A stretch of 16,650 nt of DNA from an uncultured Actinoplanes sp. GTDB lineage: Bacteria > Actinomycetota > Actinomycetes > Mycobacteriales > Micromonosporaceae. The stretch spans positions 1 through 16,650 of the forward strand of contig CAKUMG010000027.1 of assembly GCA_934667465.1 (NCBI GenBank), given 5' to 3'. Shown here piece by piece: positions 1 to 6,846 of the stretch. How positions within the stretch are numbered: the stretch's first letter is position 1; every line of letters begins with the position of its first letter. A program made the translations under genes and the position numbers. The notes beneath the pieces are model-generated. The model saw nothing but the letters and a program-made list of their open reading frames with translations. It did not search any database and had not been told where the DNA came from.

Positions 1-302
1 CGGCCCAGCGAGTAACCGATCCCGGTGCCGAGCGCGCCCGCCACCAGCGCCGTCACCAGCGCGATCACCAGCGACACGACCAGGGCCCGGGTCAGCTCGT
101 CGAGCGCGAACACGGCGCCGTACCAGCGCAGGGTGAAGCCCTCCCACGTCTGGTTGTACCGTCCCGGCGTGTCGTTGAACCCGAACAGGATCATGACCAG
201 GACCGGAAGGGCCAGCCAGATCAACACCACCCAGGTGTACGCGCGCAGCGCCCATCCGCCGCCGGAGGAGCGACCCCGGCGACGCGGAAAAGAGCCCGTC
301 AT
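1..302 (-). CDS. potC: Polyamine ABC transporter permease PotC, N-terminal part (runs off the window)
   Basis: This is the inner-membrane permease of a spermidine/putrescine-type ABC importer. Only the first 100 codons are present because the gene continues past base 1. Reading leftward from the ATG at 302, the protein begins MTGSFPRRRGRSSGGG. A hydrophobic segment follows at about residues 21-42 (YTWVVLIWLALPVLVMILFG), then FNDTPGRYNQTWEGFTLRWY, a typical PotC periplasmic stretch, and the start of a second membrane helix near residue 75. The ATG overlaps the stop of the upstream permease gene as ATGA (299-302), so translation is probably coupled. PotC is assigned over PotB because the gene comes second and has the short FNDTP...W-GFTLRWY periplasmic segment. 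The conserved EAA loop lies outside the window, so permease function is inferred from the family and the operon. Confidence 0.9.
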   Translation of the reverse strand, partial: MTGSFPRRRGRSSGGGWALRAYTWVVLIWLALPVLVMILFGFNDTPGRYNQTWEGFTLRWYGAVFALDELTRALVVSLVIALVTALVAGALGTGIGYSLG

Positions 303-1153
303 CGCGCCGCCACCGTCATCACGTCCTCGGTGCCCAGCGCCCGCGCGTACGCGAACACGCCGAGCAGCAGCACCGCCATCAGCGTGAACGACAGCGCCGA
401 CGCCGTGGGGTAATTCGAGCTGGCCAGGTATTGCGCCTGGATCACCTGCCCGATCATCGTGGTGGAGGAGCTGCCCAGCACCGCCGAGTTGACGTAGTCG
501 GCGCTGGCCGGCACGAACGTCATCAGCACCCCGGCGAACACGCCGGGCAGCGCGAGCGGCAGGACCACCCGCCGGAACGCGGTCAGCGGCCCCGCGTACA
601 GGTCGCGGGCCGCCTCGACGACCCGCGGGTCGATCCGTTCCAGCGCGACGTAGATCGGCAGCACCATGAACGGCAGGAAGTTGTAGACCAGCCCGCCGAT
701 CACCGCGACCGGCGTGCCGAGGACGTGGAACGACGCGGGTAGCAGCCCGGCGTCCTTGAGCGGGCCGAGCAGGATGCCCTCGTCGGTGAGCAGGTGCCGC
801 CACGAGATGGTCCGCAGCACGAACGACACGAAGAACGGCAGCAGCAGCAGGAACAGCCACGTGGCCTTGCGCCGGCCGCCGTGGAAGGCGATCCAGTACG
901 CGACCGGGAACGCCGCGACGATCAGCACCGCGGTGGCGACCGCCCCGTAGAGCAGCGACCGGCCGAGCTGCACCCGGTAGGTGCCGATCGCGTCGGTGTA
1001 GGTCTGCCAGTGCCCGGTGAAGACGAACCCGGAGACGATGTCGCCCTCCTGCAGCGACAGCGACAGCATCGTGGCCATCGGCACGACGAAGAACAGCAGC
1101 AGCCACAGCCCGCCGGGCAGGACCAGCAGGTACGGGGCGAGCCGGCGGCGCAC
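299..1153 (-). CDS. potB: Polyamine ABC transporter permease PotB
   Basis: This is the first permease subunit of the polyamine importer, about 284 residues, the usual PotB length. Six hydrophobic segments are visible, the first in APYLLVLPGGLWLLLFFVVP. The EAA loop that contacts the ATPase is at about residues 180-204 (VEAARDLYAGP...VVLPLALPG). The gene starts 5 bases after the binding-protein stop and ends in an ATGA overlap with potC. The start is uncertain. An open frame continues upstream to 1369, but that extension is an arginine-rich shadow of potD. I chose the GTG at 1153 because it gives the family's N terminus (RRRLAPYLL); no strong ribosome site precedes it, which fits coupling to potD. 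Function comes from family and operon; the specificity (putrescine, spermidine or both) cannot be read from the sequence. Confidence 0.9.
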   Translation of the reverse strand: MRRRLAPYLLVLPGGLWLLLFFVVPMATMLSLSLQEGDIVSGFVFTGHWQTYTDAIGTYRVQLGRSLLYGAVATAVLIVAAFPVAYWIAFHGGRRKATWLFLLLLPFFVSFVLRTISWRHLLTDEGILLGPLKDAGLLPASFHVLGTPVAVIGGLVYNFLPFMVLPIYVALERIDPRVVEAARDLYAGPLTAFRRVVLPLALPGVFAGVLMTFVPASADYVNSAVLGSSSTTMIGQVIQAQYLASSNYPTASALSFTLMAVLLLGVFAYARALGTEDVMTVAAR

Positions 1154-1158
1154 CCGGG

Positions 1159-2406
1159 TCAGCCCAGCACGACAGGTTCGAAGATGCTCAGGAACTCCCG
1201 CTGCTCGGCGGGCGTCGCGAAGTCGACGTAGTAGTGCAGCCGCGCGTAGTCGGCCTCGCCCGGGAAGACCAGGGGGCTCGTGGCGACGGCGTCGAGGGTC
1301 GCCTTGTCCTCGCCGGTGGCCGCGGCGGCGTCCTTGGCGATCTGCGCCTGCGCGCCGGGCACCGGGCACACGTAGCTGATGTACTCGGCGAGGGTGGCGG
1401 CGACCGGCACCTGGTAGAAGAAGTCCATCAGCGTGAGCGCGTCGACGGGGTTCTTCGCGGTGACCGGGATGGTGAAGTTGTCGGTCCAGATCGAGCCGCC
1501 CTCCTCGGGGATCACGAACCGGTAGTCCGTGCCGTCGGAGAGGTTCTTCTGGAAGATGTCGCCGGACCAGCCCTGGGTGATCCAGACCTCACCCTTGCCG
1601 AGCGCGTCGACGTACGACTGGTCGTAGTAGCTGCGTACCACTCCCAGGCTCTTCTGCTCCTTGAGCTTCTCGGCTGCCGCGCGCCAGTCGTCGGGGGTGG
1701 AGTCGCCGGGCTTGACGCCGATTGCGAGCAGGCCGAAGTTGCCGAGCTCCTCGGGGTCGCTCAGCATGCCGACCTTGCCCTTGAACGCGGGGTCCCAGAG
1801 GTCGGCGAGCCGGGTGATGTCGCGGCCGGTCCTGGCCCGGTCGTAGGCGATGCCGGTGATGCCGGAGGTCCAGGGTACGGAGTAGACGTTGCCCGGGTCG
1901 AACGCGGACTGCTTGTAGGAGGCGGCGGCGTTGGCCGCGAAGTTGGGCAGTTTGCTGTGGTCGAGCGGGGCCAGGAAGCCGGAGTCGCGGAACTTCTTGA
2001 AGCTCTGCCCGCTCGTGATGATCATCGTGTCGTAGCCGATGTCCTGCCCGGCCTTGAGCTGCGGCTGCACCTTCGCGAACCACGGGCCCATCTCCTGGAT
2101 GACCTCGTGGTAGTCGACCTCGACGCCGGTCGCGGCGGTGAACTTGGCGAGCTCGGGCCGCTCGGGGTCCATGTAGAGCGGCCAGTTCGCGAAGCGCAGC
2201 TTGCCGGTGCCGGTCTTGCCGTCCCAGAACTTCGCCACCGCGTCGGCGGCGGGTGCGCTGGCGGCCGGGTAGCCCTGCCCCTTGACGCCGCACGCGGCCA
2301 GGGCCGATCCCAGCGCGGCCAGCCCGGCCAGCCGCAGCGTGTCGCGCCGGCCGATGCGGCGCGAGGTCAGCCCGCGCAGCAGGGCGGGGTCGGGAAGCTG
2401 GCTCAT
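1159..2406 (-). CDS. potD: Polyamine ABC transporter substrate-binding lipoprotein PotD
   Basis: This is the extracytoplasmic solute-binding protein of the importer, 415 residues. It has a twin-arginine-like signal (R20-R21 in GRRDTLRLAG), a hydrophobic stretch and a lipobox SALAAC, with C39 the predicted lipidated cysteine. It is therefore probably a Tat-exported lipoprotein on the outer face of the membrane. The mature part begins with LRFANWPLYMD, the typical first strand of PotD/PotF proteins, and contains GYDTMIITSGQ and the WITQGWSGD segment of the periplasmic-binding type II fold. The aromatic residues expected to line the polyamine pocket are plentiful, but I cannot place them individually. 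Its ATG (2404-2406) overlaps the potA stop as ATGA. Iron or thiamine binding is less likely because the neighbours are PotA, PotB and PotC types. Confidence 0.93.
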   Translation of the reverse strand: MSQLPDPALLRGLTSRRIGRRDTLRLAGLAALGSALAACGVKGQGYPAASAPAADAVAKFWDGKTGTGKLRFANWPLYMDPERPELAKFTAATGVEVDYHEVIQEMGPWFAKVQPQLKAGQDIGYDTMIITSGQSFKKFRDSGFLAPLDHSKLPNFAANAAASYKQSAFDPGNVYSVPWTSGITGIAYDRARTGRDITRLADLWDPAFKGKVGMLSDPEELGNFGLLAIGVKPGDSTPDDWRAAAEKLKEQKSLGVVRSYYDQSYVDALGKGEVWITQGWSGDIFQKNLSDGTDYRFVIPEEGGSIWTDNFTIPVTAKNPVDALTLMDFFYQVPVAATLAEYISYVCPVPGAQAQIAKDAAAATGEDKATLDAVATSPLVFPGEADYARLHYYVDFATPAEQREFLSIFEPVVLG

Positions 2407-3512
2407 CGGACTCCGATCGGGTACGAGTGCGGGGGACTCCAGGTGAGGAACACGCGGTCGCCGGGCCCGGCGAGGTCGTCGGCCGAGTGCGCGTTCTGGT
2501 CGAAGACCACGAGATCGGCGCCGGCGGCGGTGCGGACCGTGTAGTTGGTGGCGCTGCCGTGATAGACGACGTCGGTCACCACGGCGCTGAGCACGCTGCG
2601 CGCGGCGCCCGGGTCGGGTTCCCGCAGGGCGAGATCGATCTTTTCCGGCCGTACGGAGACCTCGAGCGCGCTGCCGGCCGAGATGCCCGCGGGCACCGGC
2701 ACCAGGACCCGTTCGCCCGGCCCGTACGCCAGCACCGCCACGCCGCCGTCGACGCTCGCGACCGTGCCGTCGAGCAGGTTGGACGTGCCGATGAACCCGG
2801 CGACGAAGCGGGTGGCCGGCCGCTCGTAGATCTCGCGCGGCGTGCCGAGCTGGTCGACCGTGCCGGCCTGCATGACCGCGATGCGGTCGGACATCGTCAG
2901 CGCCTCGCCCTGATCGTGCGTGACATAGACGAACGTGATGCCGACGTCGCGCTGGATGCGCTTGAGCTCGGTCTGCATCTGCTGGCGCAGCTTGAGGTCG
3001 AGCGCGCCGAGCGGCTCGTCGAGCAGCAGCGCGCGGGGCCGGTTGACCAGCGCCCGGGCCAGCGCGACCCGCTGCTGCTGGCCGCCGGAGAGCTCGCGCG
3101 GCATCCGCTTCCCCAGCCCGGTCAGCGACACGATCTCGAGCATCTCGCCGACCCTGCGGCGCAGCTCGTCCCGGGCGATTCGCTTGCGCTGCAACCCGAA
3201 GGACACGTTCTCGTACGCGGTCAGGTGCGGGAAGAGCGCATACGACTGGAACACCATGTTGACGTCCCGCTTGTGCGGGGCCACCCCGGTGACGTCGCGC
3301 CCGTCGAGCCGGATCGTGCCGCCGCTGGGCTCCTCGAAGCCCGCGATCATGCGCATCGTGGTCGTCTTGCCGCAGCCGGACGGCCCGAGCAGGGAGAAGA
3401 ACTCGCCCCGCGCCACGCTCAGGTCGAGCCGCCGCACGGCCCGCACCAGCTCGCCATGGGACTGGTAATCCTTGTGCACCGCGGCGAGCTCGATCGCGGC
3501 CGTGTCGTCCAT
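2403..3512 (-). CDS. potA: Polyamine ABC transporter ATP-binding protein PotA
   Basis: This is the cytoplasmic ATPase that powers the polyamine importer, 369 residues from the ATG at 3512. All nucleotide-binding motifs are intact: Walker A GPSGCGKT (43-50), Q-loop Q89, signature LSGGQQQ (141-147), Walker B LLLDEP (162-167) with catalytic E166, and switch histidine H199 (VTHDQGEALTMSD). The last 80 or so residues form a TOBE-type domain (VSVRPEKIDL...), usual in PotA/MalK-class ATPases. A GAGGTGG ribosome site lies just upstream of 3512. The same frame stays open to 4469, but that extension is the antisense of the azoreductase gene and is not coding. potA is the first gene of the leftward operon potA-potD-potB-potC, so its promoter should lie between 3513 and 3727. 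Confidence 0.95.
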   Translation of the reverse strand: MDDTAAIELAAVHKDYQSHGELVRAVRRLDLSVARGEFFSLLGPSGCGKTTTMRMIAGFEEPSGGTIRLDGRDVTGVAPHKRDVNMVFQSYALFPHLTAYENVSFGLQRKRIARDELRRRVGEMLEIVSLTGLGKRMPRELSGGQQQRVALARALVNRPRALLLDEPLGALDLKLRQQMQTELKRIQRDVGITFVYVTHDQGEALTMSDRIAVMQAGTVDQLGTPREIYERPATRFVAGFIGTSNLLDGTVASVDGGVAVLAYGPGERVLVPVPAGISAGSALEVSVRPEKIDLALREPDPGAARSVLSAVVTDVVYHGSATNYTVRTAAGADLVVFDQNAHSADDLAGPGDRVFLTWSPPHSYPIGVR

Positions 3513-3727
3513 CGCCACCTCATCAACCCGCTGCCGGCGCATCCTGCCAACGCCGATCGTGCGGACGGCGGACCGTCCCTCCTGATCGTCGTGGACGGAC
3601 CTTGGCACATGCAAACCGGTCACGACAAGCGAACGGAGAGCAATTTTCCTGCCCGAAACGGATTCGGGTGACGGGCGGGACGGCGGCGACGCGATCCGTC
3701 GGCGGGGGAGCGGAACTCCCACGAAAA
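3513..3727 (-). promoter_or_regulatory. Intergenic region upstream of the pot operon
   Basis: About 215 bases lie between potA and the azoreductase terminator and hold no convincing gene. The stretch must carry the pot operon promoter, since the terminator at 3728-3758 should stop read-through from the azoreductase gene. A short inverted repeat CCCGAA-N5-TTCGGG lies at 3652-3668, and a second one (GGACGG-N4-CCGTCC) lies near 3565-3580; either could be an operator. A locally AT-rich patch (CAATTTTC) lies around 3641-3648. I could not assign a clear -10/-35 pair. Confidence 0.4.
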
Positions 3728-3758
3728 AGCGCCGGCCCGCGCATCGCGGGCCGGCGCT
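3728..3758 (-). terminator. Intrinsic terminator of the azoreductase gene
   Basis: A perfect 14-bp stem (3728-3741 with 3745-3758) closes a 3-base loop. Reading leftward, a run of T follows at once (complement of the A run 3724-3728). It sits 15 bases after the azoreductase stop. This is the classical terminator with the best U tract in the window, and it separates azoR transcription from the pot operon. Confidence 0.9.
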
Positions 3759-3772
3759 GTGAGATCGGGGTC

Positions 3773-4420
3773 TCAGGCCCCGGCGGGCAGCACACCGAGC
3801 GCCTTGCCGGCCTCGCGCGCGGACTCGACGGCACCGGCGTGCATCTGCGCGGCCAGGTCCTTGAAGTCGTCCAGGGCCGGGTTCTCCCCGACCAGGGTGA
3901 ACTCGCGCTCGACCACGGTGAGGTCGGCGCCCCACACGTCGGCGAGGATGCGGCGCAGGAACGGGGTGGAGTGGTCCCAGCCCTCGCGCGGGGTGCCCGC
4001 GCCGTACGCGCCACCGCGGACGGTGGCGAGCACGACCTTCTTGCCCTTGAGGAACTCCTGGCCGTAGCCGCGGGCCTCGGTGAGCAGCAGGTCGATGTAC
4101 GTCTTGAAGTGCTGCGAGACGCCGAAGTTGTAGAGCGGCACCGCGAACAGGATCGCGTCGGCGGCCTGCAGCTCGTCCATCAGCTCGGTGGCCAGCGCCA
4201 CGGCCTGCTTCTGGCCGTCGGTGCGCTGGTCCTCGGGGGTCTGGCTGCCCGCGAGGGAGTCGGCCCAGGCGGTGGCCGGGATCGGGTCGACGCCGAGGTG
4301 ACGGCGCTCGATCGTGTCGCCGGGGCGCGCGGCCAGCCACTCCTGCTCGACGATGTCGGCGATCTCGCGGCTCTTGGAGCCCTCGGTACGGATGCTGGCG
4401 TCCAGCCGGAACAGAGTCAC
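3773..4420 (-). CDS. azoR: FMN-dependent NADH-azoreductase (flavodoxin-like fold)
   Basis: This cytoplasmic flavoenzyme family reduces azo bonds and quinones with NADH, usually as a homodimer. The 215-residue protein is family-sized. It opens with MTLFRLDASIRTEGSKSREI, where the Ser-rich loop binds the FMN phosphate. It has the family motif FAVPLYNFGVSQHFKTYID (92-110) and the glycine-rich TVRGGAYGAGT (133-143), which lies over the flavin. The start is GTG at 4420, preceded by a good GAGAGGA ribosome site; an ATG is absent. It is divergent from a MarR gene, and the 116-base gap holds two matching palindromes, so control by that MarR protein is likely. In Bacillus subtilis, MarR/DUF24-type regulators such as MhqR and YodB control azoreductases in response to quinones and diamide; a similar role here is inference. 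A strong terminator follows. Confidence 0.9.
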   Translation of the reverse strand: MTLFRLDASIRTEGSKSREIADIVEQEWLAARPGDTIERRHLGVDPIPATAWADSLAGSQTPEDQRTDGQKQAVALATELMDELQAADAILFAVPLYNFGVSQHFKTYIDLLLTEARGYGQEFLKGKKVVLATVRGGAYGAGTPREGWDHSTPFLRRILADVWGADLTVVEREFTLVGENPALDDFKDLAAQMHAGAVESAREAGKALGVLPAGA

Positions 4421-4437
4421 GACGTTTCCTCTCGTGG

Positions 4438-4481
4438 TTCAACCTTGAAGTCGAAACTAGCACGTTCACTTCAAGATTGAA
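4438..4481. promoter_or_regulatory. Probable MarR operator: two TTCAA-N2-TTGAA palindromes
   Basis: TTCAACCTTGAA lies at 4438-4449 and TTCAAGATTGAA at 4470-4481, with starts 32 bases apart (about three helical turns). Each is a perfect 5-bp inverted repeat around two bases. As a pair, the 14-mers 4438-4451 and 4468-4481 are inverted repeats with 13 of 14 matches. A third, weaker element TTGA-AC-TCAA overlaps at 4478-4487. The sites lie between the divergent azoR and marR starts, the normal place for a MarR autoregulatory operator. Confidence 0.75.
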
Positions 4482-4536
4482 CTCAAGGAGAGATCCGTCA
4501 CGTCACCCGCTCGCCCCGGGTCGTAGGCTTCCTGGC

Positions 4537-5037
4537 ATGCGGGAGGAACCACGGTGGCTCACCGAGAACGAGACGAAGGCGTGGCTGGCGCTGGCGGGAC
4601 TGATCTTCAAGCTGCCCAACGCGCTCGACGCCCAGCTGCTGCGCGACACCAACCTCACGCTGTTCGACTACTTCGTGCTCAGCCGGCTGTCCATGGCGCC
4701 GGGCCGCATGCTCCGGCTCAGTGAGCTCGCGACCGAGGTCAACTCGTCGCTGTCGCGGCTGTCCAACGTCGTCAAGCGGCTCGAGCAGCGCGGGCTGATC
4801 CGCCGCGAGCCCGACCCGGGCAACGCGCGCTTCACCGTCGGCGCGCTCACCGAGGCCGGCTGGGAGCTCGTCGTGCGGGCGGCGCCCGGGCACGTCGAGG
4901 CGGTGCGCCACTACATCATCGACGGGCTCACCGATCAGCAGATCGAGGTGCTGCGCCAGGTCGCCTGTCACGTCGCCACGCAGATCGACGGCCACCGGGA
5001 CGACGCCCCCGCCGGGAGCGCCGTCCCGTCCTGCTGA
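4537..5037 (+). CDS. MarR-family winged-helix transcriptional regulator
   Basis: This is a probable ligand- or redox-responsive repressor of 166 residues, normal for a MarR dimer. The N-terminal dimerisation helix (NETKAWLALAGLIFKLPNAL) is followed by the winged helix: LRLSELATEVNSSLSRLSNVVKRLEQRGLI at about residues 59-88 contains the recognition helix, and RREPDPGNARFTVGALT (89-105) forms the wing with its usual D-P-x-x-x-R. I use the ATG at 4537. The frame is open from a TTG at 4477, but that start lies inside the operator and gives a non-family N terminus. The ribosome site before 4537 is weak. It is divergent from azoR, so it probably controls azoR and itself. Cysteines at 144 and 166 are not in a known sensing position, so I cannot say whether it senses ligand or thiol oxidation. 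Confidence 0.9.
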   Translation: MREEPRWLTENETKAWLALAGLIFKLPNALDAQLLRDTNLTLFDYFVLSRLSMAPGRMLRLSELATEVNSSLSRLSNVVKRLEQRGLIRREPDPGNARFTVGALTEAGWELVVRAAPGHVEAVRHYIIDGLTDQQIEVLRQVACHVATQIDGHRDDAPAGSAVPSC

Positions 5038-5084
5038 CGCGTCGCCTGTGCACCGTCGCGCCGTGCCGATCCGCGTGCGGGTGC

Positions 5085-5098
5085 GCCGGCATGCCGGC
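5085..5098. repeat. Short palindrome in the convergent gap between marR and the decarboxylase gene
   Basis: GCCGGCATGCCGGC is a perfect 14-base palindrome in the 145-base gap between two convergent genes. It can fold as a 5-bp stem with a CATG loop and might help termination, but it lacks a T tract on either side. The rest of the gap (5038-5182) shows no gene. Confidence 0.3.
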
Positions 5099-5182
5099 TC
5101 ACCCGGCGTGTGCGCCATCCGGGAACTGCGACACGGTGCGACCGGCGTGGCGGCACCCGAAGTGGCGGATGGTGCGCCGGGC

Positions 5183-6307
5183 TCAGACCATGACCACGCG
5201 CGGCGGGGCGAAGCCGTTGAACCGGGAGGCGTACACGCTGGTGTAGGCGCCCGCGGAACCGATCGACAGCTCGTCGCCCTCGCGCAGGTCCTCGGAGAGC
5301 AGCACGTCGCGGGCGAAGGTGTCCTGGCTGTCGCAGGTGGGCCCGGTCAGGTGGTAGCAGCGCCGCAGCCGGGTGCGCCGGGAGTCGTGGATCGGGTAGC
5401 GCAGCTCGCCGCCCGACTCGAGCACCTCCATCAGCCCGTTGAAGACGCCCAGGTCGGTGTGCGCCCACCAGCCGTTGGGCCGCTGCGCGACGCCGATCAC
5501 CCGGCAGCGGAACGTCCCGGCCTCGGCGACCAGGCAGCGGCCGGGCTCGGCGACGACCTCCACCGCGTACGGCAGCTTCGCGAGCCCGGCCGCGGCGACG
5601 CGCCCGAAATCCTCCAGCGCGGGCACGGGCTCGTCGTAGCGGGCCGGGAACCCGCCGCCGAGGTCGACCATGTGCAGCCGGATGCCGGCCCGGGACAGCC
5701 GCTCCATGACGTACGCGACGTCCTCGAGCGGCCGCCGCAGCGCCTCGGGGGCCAGCGACTGCGATCCCATGTGGAACGTGATCCCGTACGGCGTCAGGCC
5801 CATCTCGCGGGCCTGGAGCAGCAGCACCTCCGCGCCCGCGGCGTCGACGCCGAACTTGCCCTCGCTCGGCACCACGCCGTCGTCGCCGGCGGTGTTGAGC
5901 CGGGCGTAGACGCAGCTGCCCGGTGCCTCCTGGGCGACGCGGCGCAGCTCCTCGGTGGAGTCCACACTGAACCGGTAGACCCCGGCCGCGGCGGCGCGGG
6001 CGGTCTGCTCGCGGGCCCGGACGGGATTGCTGAACAGCAGCTCGTACGGCTGCACGCCGGCCTCGACGAGCAGGTCGATCTCCTGCGCCGAGGCGACCTC
6101 GAACCCCGAGCCCGCGGCGTGCAGCGTGCCGAGGACGCCGGGATGCGTGTTGCATTTCGTGGCGTAGTGGGGGCGCACGCCGGGGAAGGCCGCCCGGAAG
6201 GTGTCCAGGGCGGCGGCGATGCGGGACGCCCGCATCTCGAGGACGGGTCCGGGGTGGACGGGTCGTGCCGGTGTGCGCGTCGCGACGATGGCGGAGAGGT
6301 GACGCAA
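5183..6307 (-). CDS. Type III PLP-dependent decarboxylase, ornithine/lysine decarboxylase type
   Basis: This alanine-racemase-fold decarboxylase is likely to convert ornithine (or lysine) to putrescine (or cadaverine) in the cytoplasm. At 374 residues it matches eukaryotic-type bacterial ODCs. Motifs in order: PLP lysine K51 in YATKCNTHP, FHMGSQ (178-183, His stacking on PLP), DLGGGFP (215-221, phosphate loop), EPGR (254-257), GPTCDSQD (322-329, with C325 donated across the dimer) and GAYT with Y355. CDSQD, where diaminopimelate decarboxylases have CES-D, favours ODC/LDC. The start is TTG at 6307, chosen because AAGGGG lies 6 bases upstream. It stands alone on the minus strand. The nearby polyamine importer suggests a shared metabolic theme, but the genes are not one operon because the opposite-strand marR lies between them. 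The exact substrate is not proven. Confidence 0.85.
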   Translation of the reverse strand: MRHLSAIVATRTPARPVHPGPVLEMRASRIAAALDTFRAAFPGVRPHYATKCNTHPGVLGTLHAAGSGFEVASAQEIDLLVEAGVQPYELLFSNPVRAREQTARAAAAGVYRFSVDSTEELRRVAQEAPGSCVYARLNTAGDDGVVPSEGKFGVDAAGAEVLLLQAREMGLTPYGITFHMGSQSLAPEALRRPLEDVAYVMERLSRAGIRLHMVDLGGGFPARYDEPVPALEDFGRVAAAGLAKLPYAVEVVAEPGRCLVAEAGTFRCRVIGVAQRPNGWWAHTDLGVFNGLMEVLESGGELRYPIHDSRRTRLRRCYHLTGPTCDSQDTFARDVLLSEDLREGDELSIGSAGAYTSVYASRFNGFAPPRVVMV

Positions 6308-6319
6308 CGGAGGCCCCTT

Positions 6320-6349
6320 ACTCTAAGTGGTCTCTTGAGTACTAAGAGT
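6320..6349 (-). promoter_or_regulatory. Possible operator upstream of the decarboxylase gene
   Basis: Within 13 to 42 bases upstream of the TTG start there are three related units: CTCTAAG (6321-6327), CTCTTGAG (6332-6339) and CTAAGAG (6342-6348). The last two form a near-palindrome, CTCTT(G)AGTACTAAGAG, around AGTACT at 6338-6343, with one extra base. Such symmetry in an otherwise plain leader fits a repressor site, but the protein that would bind is unknown. Confidence 0.35.
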
Positions 6350-6435
6350 GCGCCGTCAGTATGCCGCTTGTCCGGCGGAAGGGCCATGACCTGCAAGCAT
6401 GGAGATCGATATGGCACACCGGCATGCAAATTGCA

Positions 6436-6468
6436 GAACGGGGCGCCTCCACCGGAGGCGCCCCGTTC
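6436..6468 (-). terminator. Strong hairpin, probable terminator of the XRE-DUF397 unit
   Basis: A perfect 15-bp stem (6436-6450 with 6454-6468) closes a 3-base loop. It lies about 115 bases after the DUF397 stop, reading leftward, and only short T runs follow. The 275-base gap from 6308 to 6582 otherwise shows no convincing gene; short open frames across it include the hairpin and look non-coding. Confidence 0.6.
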
Positions 6469-6582
6469 CGTGGTGTGCGGTCCTGAACTGGACCTTTGCA
6501 CCATCTTAAATTGATCATGTGACTGTCGGGAAGTTGACGTTGCGTATCCACTTCCCGTCTGAGCGTGTAGATCGGTAGGCTC

Positions 6583-6804
6583 TCAGCGGTTGATATCGAA
6601 CTCGCCGATCTTCGCCGAGTTCAGGAACTCGGCCCAGAGCGCCGGGTGGAAAAAGAGAGCGGGACCGGAAGGGTTCTTGCTGTCGCGGACGGCAACGGCT
6701 GTGTCGAGGATTGCGACCTCGACACAGTTGTTGCCGCCGTTTCCGTTGCTGCGACTGCTCTTCTTCCAAACGGCGGCGTGGAGATGGTGCGCTGGCATGC
6801 CCAT
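6583..6804 (-). CDS. DUF397 family protein, partner of the upstream XRE regulator
   Basis: This small cytoplasmic protein of 73 residues (or 71) belongs to a family nearly confined to actinomycetes. The match is clear: VWKKSSRSNGNGGNNCVEVA followed by VAVRDSKNPSGPALFF and W-x-x-F near the end. A GGGAGG ribosome site lies just upstream. It is only 3 bases from the ATG at 6804 but 9 from the second ATG at 6798, so the shorter start may be the true one. It follows the XRE/DUF5753 gene by 42 bases on the same strand, the usual pairing. In Streptomyces, such pairs (for example WhiJ-like and Scr1/Scr2) affect development and antibiotic production, and the small protein is thought to modulate the regulator. 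That role is inferred here from family and synteny. Base composition is lower in GC than the surrounding genes. Confidence 0.9.
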   Translation of the reverse strand: MGMPAHHLHAAVWKKSSRSNGNGGNNCVEVAILDTAVAVRDSKNPSGPALFFHPALWAEFLNSAKIGEFDINR

Positions 6805-6846
6805 GCACCTCCCTTCAATATGCAGTTGTCTCGAGCGCCCGAAGTG

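Noticed and set aside
1234..2544. A 436-codon plus-strand open frame
   Set aside because: It is antisense to potD and has the same Val/Leu/Gly/Arg low-complexity character; no ribosome site or domain is visible.
3513..4469. N-terminal extension of PotA
   Set aside because: The frame is open, but the residues are Arg/Pro-rich and come from the shadow of azoR; the PotA family N terminus and ribosome site are at 3512.
6342..6551. A 69-codon minus-strand frame
   Set aside because: It runs through the terminator hairpin at 6436-6468, and its codon use does not resemble local genes.
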